DNA of 56,466 nucleotides from an uncultured Nitrospira sp. (GCA_902500755.1 CABVRV010000012.1:1-56466), one strand, 5' to 3'. Positions 27,708-36,622 are shown, counted from the stretch's first letter. The notes: generated by a model from the sequence alone, not told the origin. Translations and numbers: made by a program.

Positions 27708-28802
27708 ATGAGAAAGCCTTTCGTGCGTATGATCGCACTCGTCCTGGCCGTATCGGCAGGGTTGCTCGGCAACGCCTTCGCCGGTCAGAAAGGACGGATG
27801 GTATATACGATGTCAAATGCCGTGTCCGGGAATGCTGTCTTGGTATTTGAGCAGCGTGGCGATACCTTGATCCCATCTGGAAGCTTTCCTACGCAGGGGA
27901 CCGGGTCAGGCGGTGGCCTGGGTAATCAAGGTGCGATCGCGATCAGTGACGACGGGGAGACTCTCTTTGCCGTGAATGCAGGAAGCCATGAGGTATCGGT
28001 GTTTCAAGTCCATGAGCATGGCTTACGGCTCACGGATAAGGTAAGTTCGGGTGGGGTGAGTCCAATCAGTATTGCGATCCACGAGGACTGGGTCTATGTA
28101 CTGAATGGGGGTGGGACGGGCAACATTACGGGGTTTCTGTTGACGAAACGCGATACGTTGAAACCCATTCCTGGATCGACGCGTTCGCTCAGTGGTCCTG
28201 CCACGGCACCTGCGCAGATCGAGTTTAACCCCGAGGGCGATACGCTGGTGGTGACAGAAAAAGCCACCCAGATTATCGATACCTATACGGTTGATGAGGA
28301 CGGTGTCGCAACTGGGCCAGTCTCTCAACCTTCATCGGGCGCCACACCATTCGGGTTTTCCTTCAATAAACGAGGCGTGCTCATCGTGAGTGAGGCATTC
28401 GGTGGCAGAGCCAATGCCAGTGCCGTCTCGAGCTATGTGTTACGAAAAGGAGTGTTGGATCTTCGGAGCGGTTCAGTTCCTGATTTTCAATCGGCTGCCT
28501 GTTGGATTGTGGTCACCAAGAACGGGAAGTTTGCCTACACCAGTAACACCGGTAGTAACAACCTCTCGAGCTATCGTGTTGGGCGAGGCGGGGCGCTTAC
28601 CTTGATCGAGGGTGTCGCTGCTTCTACCGGAGCCGCTCCAATTGATATGGCATTGAGTGGAAACAGCAGATTGCTCTATGTCTTGAATGCAATCGCGCGC
28701 ACCATCGATGTGTTTCGCGTTGATCGAAGAAGTGGGGAGCTTACGTTCCTGAGCAGCATGTCCGGTCTGCCGGCAGGGGCCAATGGCCTTGTGGCGCAAT
28801 AG
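27708..28802 (+). CDS. Exported lactonase-family seven-bladed beta-propeller protein
   Basis: 364 residues with a signal peptide (about 1-25, ending NAFAG). The repeats are typical of the lactonase/Pgl family (PF10282): GAIAISDDGETLFAVNAGSHEVSVFQV, GVSPISIAIHEDWVYVLNGGG, CWIVVTKNGKFAYTSNTGSNNLSSYRV and PIDMALSGNSRLLYVLNAIARTIDVFRV. A very strong GAGGAGGT ribosome binding site is 9 bases upstream. The family includes 6-phosphogluconolactonases, but exported members are mostly uncharacterised. Its promoter carries four GTGA repeats, so it is the likely output gene of the two-component/sigma module. Confidence 0.9.
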   Translation: MRKPFVRMIALVLAVSAGLLGNAFAGQKGRMVYTMSNAVSGNAVLVFEQRGDTLIPSGSFPTQGTGSGGGLGNQGAIAISDDGETLFAVNAGSHEVSVFQVHEHGLRLTDKVSSGGVSPISIAIHEDWVYVLNGGGTGNITGFLLTKRDTLKPIPGSTRSLSGPATAPAQIEFNPEGDTLVVTEKATQIIDTYTVDEDGVATGPVSQPSSGATPFGFSFNKRGVLIVSEAFGGRANASAVSSYVLRKGVLDLRSGSVPDFQSAACWIVVTKNGKFAYTSNTGSNNLSSYRVGRGGALTLIEGVAASTGAAPIDMALSGNSRLLYVLNAIARTIDVFRVDRRSGELTFLSSMSGLPAGANGLVAQ

Positions 28803-28938
28803 CGATTCACCGAGAGGATGACCTAATCACTCGGCTTACATTGTACTTGAAACTGTCCTGTAAGAAATAGAACGAGTATCCGACAAACACTCAGGGACAA
28901 CACAGCCCGCCTAATCGAGGCGGCTGCGCACGAAGCGA

Positions 28939-29316
28939 TCATTGGATCGAATTGGCAAAACCGCTGTGGGTGATTTCAGCGCGAACATGATCGCCAACTT
29001 TCTTGCGACCCCCAAGCTGTTTAGTTTCTCGGCTCACGAAAAGTTGAACCTGGTTTCCTTCATAATCTTCGATCGTGTACACCGTGTCTCTCATCTGCTT
29101 GACCGTCCCTCCGATTGTCCTCCAAGCGGGACCTGGCCGATTGTCGGAATGGCGTGCAGCTGGAGGAATCAGGCTTTTTGTTGAGGATGAAGGTGAAACG
29201 GCTTTTGCCTTCTCCTCATGCTTTTGGCCAGCCATGGAGAAAGAGGGGACAGCCAACAACATCGCGGTCAGTCCTCCGATTGTCGCGAGGTAGATTTTCG
29301 GATGATCGTTCTTCAT
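28939..29316 (-). CDS. Hypothetical exported small beta-barrel-like protein
   Basis: 125 residues with a signal peptide (about 1-29, ending SMAG), a Ser/Lys-rich linker, then about 60 residues (IGGTVKQMRDTVYTIEDYEGNQVQLFVSRETKQLGGRKKVGDHVRAEI). This resembles an OB-like/DUF5666-type strand pattern. Function is unknown; the location is periplasmic. It converges on the beta-propeller gene and diverges from the radical SAM operon. The ribosome binding site is an AGGAGG just before the ATG. Confidence 0.75.
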   Translation of the reverse strand: MKNDHPKIYLATIGGLTAMLLAVPSFSMAGQKHEEKAKAVSPSSSTKSLIPPAARHSDNRPGPAWRTIGGTVKQMRDTVYTIEDYEGNQVQLFVSRETKQLGGRKKVGDHVRAEITHSGFANSIQ

Positions 29317-29512
29317 GATGAGCCTCCTATGAAAGTAATCATCTTGGCCGGAAAATTCTCAGCAAGGCACATGCCGGTGATAGAAAACCCATGGACTATG
29401 AATTTCAAAGTGTTACAAGGCTTGCTGAAAGGGGATCTGGAGACGAATTTCAGGCGAGGTAAAAAACGGTCAGCACTGTACAGATCTGAGCAGGGCATAT
29501 CCAGCGTGGCGT

Positions 29513-30571
29513 ATGCTGATACAAATTGAACGAACTAGGCAAAAACTTCATGATCGTGCGATCGAACCCACGACGTTCGAGGGGAGGAGGCCGGGTCTCC
29601 ACCAAGCCTTATGGGGCGGGTTGACCAATCTTATTTTTCAGCGACCGGTGCTTGCTATTTTTCAGGCGTGCCTTCGCTGTAACTCCTCTTGCGGGTACTG
29701 CAACCTTCCCTTGAACGTTGGTCGGTATGAGCTCACCCGAGATGAGATTCGGCAGGCCTTTACAGGACTCTACAAGGAAGGCGTTCGGTTCGTATTCCTA
29801 CAGGGTGGTGAACCCTTACTGCGCAAGGACTTGGTTCTAATTCTTCAAGATTTAGTTCAGCTTGGGTTTCACATCACGCTCATTACAAACGGCACCAGGT
29901 TGACCGCAAGTCTTGTGCAAGCATTCAACACCCTTTCGGTCACGCTTTCGATTAGTCTGGATACGCTTGACCCGATTAAATATGAACGTATCCGAGGCGG
30001 CGATCAACTTGATCACGTTCTCGCTGGGCTTGAGCTACTGAGAGACTATCATCATCCCAAATTTCTGACCTGTATCGTCAGTGAAGTCAATCGTCAGGAA
30101 GTCACCCAGTTGGTTCGATTTGCTCAGGAGCGAGGTTTCTTGCCGGTTGTCGGCGCCTACCATTGGGATGTCGGACTGTACGGAAAGCAAGAACCTTTAT
30201 TGATGTATGAGCGTGAACGGGCGCGCGCGGTGTTTGAGGGGCTGCTTAAAGAGAATGTCCTCCCACCTGGTTATCTACGACAATACGCGAAGGACAATGT
30301 ATCCTGGCTCGGTGGTAAAACACTCAGGCCCTGCGACGCCGGACGATATAGCATTGCCATCGATGCATCGGGTAATGTCTCTCCCTGCTTGTCACTTCCT
30401 GAGGCCGGGAATCTCCTCGAGTCTTCGTTGAGCGAAATCCTTGCGCGGTTTGATCGGCAATCGATTCAACGTTGTTCGGATCGATCGTCCTGTAACAGAC
30501 TAGACGGGCGCGTGATCGGGTCGATATTGCGGCACCCAATTGCTGCATGGCAAACCCCGGTGCAATGGTGA
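29513..30571 (+). CDS. Radical SAM protein with C-terminal SPASM-like cysteines
   Basis: 352 residues. The Fe4S4/SAM motif C-N-S-S-C-G-Y-C lies near 59-66. It is followed by FLQGGEPLLRKDL (the GGEP motif), ITLITNGTRL and LSISLDTLDPIKYERIRGG, the classic radical SAM core. The C-terminal LRPCDAGRYSIAIDASGNVSPC and the later Cys pair (RCSDRSSC) fit a SPASM-type auxiliary cluster, used by enzymes that modify peptides or cofactors. It heads a four-gene overlapping operon with a DUF547 lipoprotein, a ferritin-like protein and a glycosyltransferase. The substrate is unknown, and no obvious precursor-peptide gene is adjacent. Confidence 0.9.
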   Translation: MLIQIERTRQKLHDRAIEPTTFEGRRPGLHQALWGGLTNLIFQRPVLAIFQACLRCNSSCGYCNLPLNVGRYELTRDEIRQAFTGLYKEGVRFVFLQGGEPLLRKDLVLILQDLVQLGFHITLITNGTRLTASLVQAFNTLSVTLSISLDTLDPIKYERIRGGDQLDHVLAGLELLRDYHHPKFLTCIVSEVNRQEVTQLVRFAQERGFLPVVGAYHWDVGLYGKQEPLLMYERERARAVFEGLLKENVLPPGYLRQYAKDNVSWLGGKTLRPCDAGRYSIAIDASGNVSPCLSLPEAGNLLESSLSEILARFDRQSIQRCSDRSSCNRLDGRVIGSILRHPIAAWQTPVQW

Positions 30572-31383
30572 CGAAGGCGACGGGCTTCATGAAATGCGTC
30601 ACCGTGAGCCTCGCGATCGTTCTCGCGGGATGCTCCACGGTTCCGACATCCTTCACCCCTCTCAATCCGACTCCGCCAGAAGAATTCTCACACACGGTTT
30701 TTCATGAGGTGGTGCGCGCCCATGTTCGAGACGGCAGCGTCGATTATCCTGCCATCCATTCTGATGATCGGCTACCGATGTATCTCGATCAGCTTGACCG
30801 AGTAGATCCCAATGCATTCACGACGCAGAATGAGCGACTGGCCTTCTGGATCAATGCGTACAACGCCTTCGCGATCAAGGGCATCCTCGACAAGTACTCG
30901 CCCACGAGTTATTGGGGACGGTATCGCTATTTTATCGGCCGGGACTATCGTGTCGGCGGAGAAATCCTTAATCTGTACGACCTGGAACGAACGGTGTTGA
31001 TCGCGCAGTTCCATGAACCGCGGATCCATTTTGCAATCGTCTGCGCGTCGTTGTCCTGTCCGAAGCTTCAACCCTGGGCGTTCGAGCCGGATCAGCTGGA
31101 ATTCCAGCTGGACCGTGTGGCCAGGGAGTTTATCAACGACCCGATTCGGAATCATTTTGACCGTGTGAAGAAAGTAGCGTCGCTCTCCATGATCTTCAAG
31201 TGGTTTGATGAGGATTTCACGAGAGTTGCCGGATCGGTTCTGACCTACGTCATCCGCTACGTGGATGATCCTGAACTGGTTCAGGATCTCATACGATCGG
31301 AATACCGCATCGAGTATCTCGACTATGACTGGAGCCTCAACGGAATACCCCTCAAGGAGCAGAACCATGTTGGTCCGTCCTGA
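30565..31383 (+). CDS. DUF547 domain lipoprotein
   Basis: About 272 residues from the ATG at 30565, which overlaps the radical SAM stop; an in-frame ATG at 30547 is also possible. The signal peptide ends in lipobox VLAGC. The DUF547 core is clear: VRDGSVDYPAIHSDDRLPMYLDQL, NERLAFWINAYNAFAIKGILD, PRIHFAIVCASLSCPKLQPWAF and FKWFDEDF. The DUF547 fold has conserved Cys/His residues (here the CASLSCP region), suggesting papain-like or transglutaminase-like ancestry, but activity is unproven. It probably sits on the periplasmic membrane face. Confidence 0.9.
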   Translation: MVTKATGFMKCVTVSLAIVLAGCSTVPTSFTPLNPTPPEEFSHTVFHEVVRAHVRDGSVDYPAIHSDDRLPMYLDQLDRVDPNAFTTQNERLAFWINAYNAFAIKGILDKYSPTSYWGRYRYFIGRDYRVGGEILNLYDLERTVLIAQFHEPRIHFAIVCASLSCPKLQPWAFEPDQLEFQLDRVAREFINDPIRNHFDRVKKVASLSMIFKWFDEDFTRVAGSVLTYVIRYVDDPELVQDLIRSEYRIEYLDYDWSLNGIPLKEQNHVGPS

Positions 31384-32002
31384 CGAGAAAGTGCCGATCG
31401 CGCGACTGTTGACTTTTCTGGAGCATGGCGAGCGGATGGCCCATGATTGCGCAACGGCTCAAGCTGCATTGTCCGAAGATGCCGGAACGCGCCGGTTTCT
31501 CCTCAGCCAGGCCAAACAAGAAGCGATGCATGCGGTAGTATTTCAGGGGGCGATCGCCTGGCTGGCGCCGAAACATCTGCGCGATGCCCCATTTCTTGCC
31601 GCTCTGGAAGAGTATCGAAGTATGCTGGATGATGCACTGGATCGCCATGATCTTCTGGAAACGTTCCTGGCCGAGCAAGTCGTTCTTGAAGGTTTGGGTG
31701 AAGTAGTCCTTACCCGTATCGAGCAGGGGTTGGTAAAGCGAGCGGCTCCATTCGGGCGACTTCGCCGGATATTGTTGCGACAAGAAGAGGCACATCATGG
31801 ATTCGGCCGACGTCAGCTGGAATGGGCCGTTGAGAGAGGTGAAACCGATCGTGCAACGCTCAAGCAACGGGCTCAGCGCTATCTCGTATTGACCGACGCC
31901 ATGGTCCTTACCCTCTGCGACCTGTTCGAGAGCATTGATGAGGATGCTGCGGCTTGGGCAAATGACGTCCGGACATTCTTGCCTGACTGGTGCGTGGCAT
32001 GA
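31367..32002 (+). CDS. Ferritin-like di-iron protein
   Basis: The ATG at 31367, with AAGGAG 7 bases upstream, gives 211 residues; the longer frame from 31265 has no support. The helical sequence carries repeated E-x-x-H motifs (SQAKQEAMHAVVF and LRQEEAHHGFG) plus mid-helix Glu (FLAEQVVLEG). This is a ferritin-like four-helix bundle with a likely di-iron centre, perhaps a hydroxylase or oxidase rather than iron storage. It overlaps DUF547 by 17 bp and the glycosyltransferase by 4 bp, so it works in the same pathway. Confidence 0.82.
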   Translation: MLVRPDEKVPIARLLTFLEHGERMAHDCATAQAALSEDAGTRRFLLSQAKQEAMHAVVFQGAIAWLAPKHLRDAPFLAALEEYRSMLDDALDRHDLLETFLAEQVVLEGLGEVVLTRIEQGLVKRAAPFGRLRRILLRQEEAHHGFGRRQLEWAVERGETDRATLKQRAQRYLVLTDAMVLTLCDLFESIDEDAAAWANDVRTFLPDWCVA

Positions 32003-32709
32003 TCAGCGTCGTGATGCCCGCCTATAATGAGGAAAAGGCGCTGCCGCACACATTGCGCGCATTGTACCTTCAGCAAGGCGAATTCGAAGTGATCGTAGTG
32101 GACGGCGGCAGCTCCGACGGGACACATGTCGTCCTATCGAACTTTGGTTTTCAGTGTCCCTCACCCCTTACGCCTTACCCCTCACGCCGGTTGTTAGCGG
32201 CTTCCAAGGGCCGGGCCTCGCAGATGAATGCCGGTGCCAAGCAAGCGAGGGGAGAGTGGTTGCTCTTTCTCCATGCCGATACCCAGTTGCCGGTCGGGGC
32301 AATTCAGCAGCTCAATGATATGGAGAGCGATCAGACCATTCAGGCCGGCGGCTTCATGCATCAGTTCTCCGGAGACGACTGGCGGCTCCGACTCATCTCG
32401 TACTTGGATAACTTTCGATGTGTTCGGAGCCGGATCATCTATGGTGACCAAGCTCTTTTTATCCGGCGATCCTTGTTTGAAGAATTAGGAGGGTTTCCTC
32501 ATCAGCCGATTCTTGAAGACGTTGCCTTTTGCGAACGACTCATCAAAAAGACATCCCCTCTGATCCTCTCTCCGCCAGTCGTTACGGATGCGCGTAAGTT
32601 TCTGAAGATGGGCATCGTTCGAAGTTTTGTTCGCGTCCTCTTGATTATCCTACATGTCGAATTCCACCTGCCGGTGCTTCCTCGATCCTTTTTCCAAGAT
32701 GTGCGGTAG
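31999..32709 (+). CDS. GT2-family glycosyltransferase (TIGR04283-like) with an internal repeat insertion
   Basis: 237 residues from the ATG in the ATGA overlap. It has the GT-A start ISVVMPAYNEEKALPHTLRAL, EVIVVDGGSSDGT, KGRASQMNAGAKQARGEWLLFLHADTQLP and DQALFIRRSLFEELGGFPHQPILEDVAFCERL. These match the TIGR04283 rSAM/selenodomain-associated transferase group, found with radical SAM genes. An odd stretch of about 13 residues (QCPSPLTPYPSRR) between the DGGSSDGT strand and KGRASQMN is encoded by an intergenic-type repeat (32157-32189). The core motifs on both sides are intact, so activity may survive. Confidence 0.88.
   Translation: MISVVMPAYNEEKALPHTLRALYLQQGEFEVIVVDGGSSDGTHVVLSNFGFQCPSPLTPYPSRRLLAASKGRASQMNAGAKQARGEWLLFLHADTQLPVGAIQQLNDMESDQTIQAGGFMHQFSGDDWRLRLISYLDNFRCVRSRIIYGDQALFIRRSLFEELGGFPHQPILEDVAFCERLIKKTSPLILSPPVVTDARKFLKMGIVRSFVRVLLIILHVEFHLPVLPRSFFQDVR
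32157..32189. repeat. Short CCCTCACCCCTTACG-type repeat inserted in a coding region
   Basis: Pyrimidine-rich iterations (CCTCACCCCTTACG, CCTTACCCCTCACG) form a degenerate tandem of about 12-bp units, unlike the flanking codon usage. It lies in frame within the glycosyltransferase gene and adds about 11 codons. It resembles intergenic repeat DNA more than coding sequence. Confidence 0.65.
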
Positions 32710-32904
32710 TGCCTCGTTTCAGCCCAGGCCGGTGCTTACGCTAGATTTGCTGCAGTCCGCCTCTGACGTGTGATAGAAGGCGTTTGGAACCCCATCGCTA
32801 TCAACGCCCCCTGCTTTTGCTGGGCCTAAGTGTTCCAAGATCCCCGTTTACCTTTCCCTTCCCTCTCCGTCTAACCCATCAGACAAGGTTGGAAGGAGGG
32901 GATT

Positions 32905-33345
32905 ATGCAACCATTCTGTTCAAGAGTGTGCGCGTTTGTTCTATCCGCTGCGCTGTTGTCGTCCGGCTGTACCTCGACCTTAGTACGCGATGAGGTGAAA
33001 CGGACGGCTGAGGTGGAAGGGCATTGTTCAGGGAGTGAGTGGGTCGACGATTCGTCCATAGCAGTTCTGCCAGTCCCGGTTGTCTCATTTGTGACGCCTC
33101 ATGTCGATCTTCGTAACGTGTCCGGTGAACCATATGTGAGTCGCTGTGGCGCTTCTACTCAGGTCATCAATCGCGATGTGTCGGTGAATCGTGTCGCCTG
33201 CATTCCGGCTGGGTTGACCCGGATTATCAGCTTAGGTGTCTGGCAATGGTGCCCGGTGCGCGTCACCTGGTCTGCCGACGTCTTGGCCAATATGCCCAGT
33301 TCCACCACCTTTTCGCTCGGTCAGCAACGAAAGCAGAAATCGTAA
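32905..33345 (+). CDS. Hypothetical lipoprotein
   Basis: 146 residues with a lipoprotein signal: LSAALLSSGC with lipobox S-S-G-C22. The mature part contains four further Cys (EGHC, SRCG, VACIP, WCPV), which could form disulfides in the periplasm. No family recognised. GGAGGGG lies upstream of the ATG. It precedes the DUF5666 gene by about 25 bp and may share its transcript. The 195-bp gap before it holds no gene. Confidence 0.7.
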   Translation: MQPFCSRVCAFVLSAALLSSGCTSTLVRDEVKRTAEVEGHCSGSEWVDDSSIAVLPVPVVSFVTPHVDLRNVSGEPYVSRCGASTQVINRDVSVNRVACIPAGLTRIISLGVWQWCPVRVTWSADVLANMPSSTTFSLGQQRKQKS

Positions 33346-33372
33346 CCACAATTGTTCAACAAGGAATACATG

Positions 33373-34803
33373 ATGAAAACCTCACGATGGATCGTCAGTT
33401 GGTTGGGGATGATGGGACTCGCGGGACTCCTTGCGGCTTGTGGCAGTGAGGGAGCGCCATCTGTATCGGCAAGTGGATCGGGGAGCGGTTCCGGCTCCGC
33501 GTCGGCGTCGGGCACCATCACCGGCTTCGGTAGCGTCTTCGTCAACGGCAAGAAGTTTGAGACGAGGGGTTCTTCGTTCACCGTCGATGGCCAATCCGGC
33601 AGCCAGAGCGATCTCAAGGTCGGGATGACCGTGACGGTCAACGGCTCGTTGAACGGGAATGAACGTTCGGCGAGCACCGTTCTTCAGAAAGATGCGGTCG
33701 AGGGGCTGGTCCAATCGGTGGCCTCGGATGGTCTCAGCTTGGTTGTCATGGGGCAAACGGTATTGGTGGACGATGCCACCTTGATCGACGACAACATCCC
33801 CGGACGAAATGTTCGCAATCTGGTGGCCGGAACCGATCACGTCGAGGTGAATGGCCACATTCGTTCGAATGGTGTCATTCAGGCGACGGTCATTGAGAGG
33901 AAGCTGGTCAATGTTACACCGGAAGTTCGTGGCTTCGTGAGCAATCATAGTGCTGGTTCATCGACATTTCGGATCGGAAACCTCTCGGTCAATTACAGCG
34001 GAGCAGACATCAGTGACATGTCGATCCCCAATGGCAACAATTGGGACGGTCGTTTTGTCGAGGCCAAGGGAGCAAATTTCAACAGTGTCTCGACGACGCT
34101 CTTTGCAACGAAGGTCGAGCCCGAGAACCAGGGCATCGGTCAGGCAATCGATGAATTGGAGGTCGAAGGGTTTGTGACACAGGCCGGTACACCAACCGGC
34201 AGCAGTCTCGAGTTCACCATTGGGACTACTCCTGTGAGGACGACGAACAACACGGAGTTCCGGGGCGGGACAGTTGATGAAATCGTGGTCGGCGCTAAGA
34301 TGTCCGCCGAGGGTCGATTCGATGGCAGCACACTCATCGCCAAGCATGTGAAGTTCCAAGACAGTGTACGACTCGAAGGCGATATCGCCACGATTGGATC
34401 GAATGCGTTCACCATCAACGGTTTGCCTGGGGTCAGCGTCAGGGTGAACAGCCAGACGGATCTCAGAGGTATCAGCCTGGGTGCGCTGTCGCCTGGTGAC
34501 CATGTGCGGGTGCGTGGTCGCGTCGGCGGCACAGCCTCAGTCAGCGCCACACGTGTCGAGCTGCGCTCAGCCGATACGGATCTGGATCTTCAAGGGCCGG
34601 TTCAACCGATCACCGGCAATAACCTGGTCATTCTTGGTGTATCGGTGGATACGAATTCGATCAAGCACTTTGAGAGTGTGAGCGGCTCGTCCATGAGTCG
34701 CGCGGGATTCTTGGCAACGGTGAAGGTGAATTCACTTGTGAAGTTTAAAGGGGAATGGAACGGGACTGTGGCGGTGTGGGACGAGGCAGAGTTGGAAGAT
34801 TAG
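33373..34803 (+). CDS. Exported multi-repeat DUF5666 lipoprotein
   Basis: About 476 residues from the ATG at 33373 (AAGGA 7 bases upstream; the ATG at 33370 is equally possible). The lipoprotein signal ends LLAACGS, followed by a Gly/Ser linker and five or more OB-like DUF5666 repeats (GTITGFGSVFVNGKKFETRGSSFTVDG; LVQSVASDGLSLVVMGQTVLVDD; EGFVTQAG...LEFTIGTTPVRT; GDIATIGSNAFTINGLPGVSVRV). The function of DUF5666 proteins is unknown; the repeats suggest an extracellular or periplasmic scaffold. It heads a run of secreted proteins leading to an ECF sigma factor. Confidence 0.85.
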   Translation: MKTSRWIVSWLGMMGLAGLLAACGSEGAPSVSASGSGSGSGSASASGTITGFGSVFVNGKKFETRGSSFTVDGQSGSQSDLKVGMTVTVNGSLNGNERSASTVLQKDAVEGLVQSVASDGLSLVVMGQTVLVDDATLIDDNIPGRNVRNLVAGTDHVEVNGHIRSNGVIQATVIERKLVNVTPEVRGFVSNHSAGSSTFRIGNLSVNYSGADISDMSIPNGNNWDGRFVEAKGANFNSVSTTLFATKVEPENQGIGQAIDELEVEGFVTQAGTPTGSSLEFTIGTTPVRTTNNTEFRGGTVDEIVVGAKMSAEGRFDGSTLIAKHVKFQDSVRLEGDIATIGSNAFTINGLPGVSVRVNSQTDLRGISLGALSPGDHVRVRGRVGGTASVSATRVELRSADTDLDLQGPVQPITGNNLVILGVSVDTNSIKHFESVSGSSMSRAGFLATVKVNSLVKFKGEWNGTVAVWDEAELED

Positions 34804-34867
34804 CTAGGCGCCTATCAGTACGTAAGCGAGACTGTGACGACGTGTGACACAACAAAGGAGATGACGG

Positions 34868-35437
34868 ATGAACCGTATCAGTTGGAAAGAAATCATGGTA
34901 GGGACGCTCGCGGGACTCTCGGTCATGGCCTCACCGGCTGTGGGGAAGATGCATGGTCCCATTGAAGGATCAGAGATGCGTATAGACAACCGGGGGCATA
35001 GGTCACTCAATAGCGGGCCGGAATCGCTGAATAGTGGTCCTGAATCCATCAACAGAGGTCGAGATAGTGGAGAAACTGGAACAAGACACGGGCGAGACTA
35101 TACCGTTATGGCTCAAGCCAATGACGTACGCCAGGAAGATCGACGAGCGGACCGGAGAGAGGACCGTCGAGACGATCGCCGGATGGACAGGCAAGAGGAT
35201 CGCCGTAACAATCAAAGGTCGAACGCCGACGACGAACTCCGCGGATTGGATCGGGCCGACCATGCGGCCGGCGAACATGGCAGAGAGGGCCGAGAGAATG
35301 CCCGCATGATGCAGATGGACCGGCCGAACCGACCAGAGCGAATGGAACGATTTGAACGACCAGAGCGCCAAGATCGCCTCGAAAAACCGGAGCGGCCCGA
35401 ACGCCCCGAGAGACCTGAACGCTCTGGGAGAAACTAG
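34868..35437 (+). CDS. Hypothetical exported Arg/Glu/Asp-rich low-complexity protein
   Basis: 189 residues with a signal peptide (about 1-27). A short tandem repeat (LNSGPES twice, then INRGRDS) follows. Then come charged repeats: RQEDRRADRREDRRDDRRMDRQEDRR and a C-terminal RPER/ERPE series. This is likely a disordered, highly charged periplasmic or surface protein. No family recognised. AAAGGAG is 7 bases upstream of the ATG. A strong terminator lies 31 bp after the stop. The composition resembles the Arg/Asp-rich tail of the protein at 38388-39281. Confidence 0.7.
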   Translation: MNRISWKEIMVGTLAGLSVMASPAVGKMHGPIEGSEMRIDNRGHRSLNSGPESLNSGPESINRGRDSGETGTRHGRDYTVMAQANDVRQEDRRADRREDRRDDRRMDRQEDRRNNQRSNADDELRGLDRADHAAGEHGREGRENARMMQMDRPNRPERMERFERPERQDRLEKPERPERPERPERSGRN

Positions 35438-35467
35438 ATCGAGTCAACCAGCACAATGTGGAGCGGC

Positions 35468-35498
35468 AACGGCGTCGAGGCTGTCTCGACGCCGTTTT
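35468..35498 (+). terminator. Intrinsic terminator
   Basis: Arms AACGGCGTCGAG and CTCGACGCCGTT pair perfectly over 12 bp with a 5-nt loop, followed by a short T-run. It separates the DUF5666/charged-protein transcript from the beta-barrel gene. Confidence 0.8.
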
Positions 35499-35624
35499 GC
35501 TGTGTGTGCCGACTGTCCATCGGATCGTTGCACGTCGCAAGGGCCGTTGCTAATCTAGCAATTATGTATTGGTTCGTAAGAGATGATATGGCCGAAGAGA
35601 TCTGCAGCCAGAAAGGGATGGTGA

Positions 35625-36539
35625 GTGAAGATGCGGAAGCGGATGGTCGCGGTGGTGACAATGCTCGGGATCGTTGGATTGTGGATGGGACAACTGTTTG
35701 CAGCAGATCCGATCGACAAGCGACCACAGCCCGCGTCTGAAAGAAATTGGCAGATCGGGATGACCCCCAGTTACAGCAGCGGCAACTTCGGCACCAATAC
35801 CACCAGTGAATTTGTGTACGTCCCGTTTTCGGTGCGTCGGTACTTTAGAGACGGTGATGTGTCGTTGGTCATTCCGTTTGTGTCCGTCACTAGTAACGGC
35901 ACGGCGACGTTAGTCGGCGGTCAGCCGATTCAAACCTTGCCTGGACGGTGCCTCAAGAAGGGTGGAACAGAAATCGATACCGACAAGCCGGAGTGTCTTG
36001 CCTTGCTCAATGCCGGTCAGGGAGTCGCAGGGCAGGCGGCTCAAAAGGTGACCAATTCAGGTCTCGGCGATATCATCCTCAGGGGGCGCTACTATCTCGT
36101 GGAAGAACGTGACTATGTTCCACTCATTGCGATCACGGGGCGATTAAAGATCCCTACCGCGAGTGAAGGAAAGGGTTTGGGAACCGGCGCCCTTGATCAT
36201 GGGTATGGGATCGAGATGTCCAAGCTCATTGGAGAGAAGTGGTTGGCGTTCCTCGACGGCGGATACAATTTCATCGGAAATCCGAATGGCGTGGAGTTAC
36301 AGAATCAATATTGGTATGACGTCGGTGCCGGGTACTATTTCACCAAGAACCTCCTGGCGAGCGTCTATTTTGAAGAGTATCGGGCACTGGTGCCCGGCCT
36401 GGTGAATATTCGAGATTTCTTTTTTGCGATGAATTACAAAGCGTCCGCCGCGTGGAGATTCAATGGTGGCGTGGCGGTCGGTGTCTCCAATGGGGCACCG
36501 GACTATGTCGTTTCAATCGGCACCAGTTACCGGTTTTAG
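35625..36539 (+). CDS. Outer-membrane beta-barrel protein (transporter/MetA-like)
   Basis: 304 residues starting at GTG (an ATG at 35631 is an alternative). The signal peptide ends FAADP. The mature protein has alternating beta-strand patterns (WQIGMTPSYSSGNFG, EFVYVPFSVRRYF, LGDIILRGRYYLVEE, WYDVGAGYYFTKNLLASVYFEEYRAL) and ends in aromatic YRF, typical for outer-membrane insertion. It resembles the MetA-pathway phenol-degradation/transporter barrels. Substrate unknown. It directly precedes an ECF sigma gene. Confidence 0.8.
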   Translation: MKMRKRMVAVVTMLGIVGLWMGQLFAADPIDKRPQPASERNWQIGMTPSYSSGNFGTNTTSEFVYVPFSVRRYFRDGDVSLVIPFVSVTSNGTATLVGGQPIQTLPGRCLKKGGTEIDTDKPECLALLNAGQGVAGQAAQKVTNSGLGDIILRGRYYLVEERDYVPLIAITGRLKIPTASEGKGLGTGALDHGYGIEMSKLIGEKWLAFLDGGYNFIGNPNGVELQNQYWYDVGAGYYFTKNLLASVYFEEYRALVPGLVNIRDFFFAMNYKASAAWRFNGGVAVGVSNGAPDYVVSIGTSYRF

Positions 36540-36622
36540 CCGGACCGTCCATCTTTTGAGGCTGTTTACGCCGCTCAGACCCTTGCGTCTAATGACATGT
36601 GTAGGCCAAAGCAGACGGTCCT

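Noticed and set aside
34840-34862. Two GTGA motifs upstream of the charged protein as another member of the GTGA-array regulon
   Set aside because: Their spacing is 10 bp, not 11, and no matching -10 element follows.
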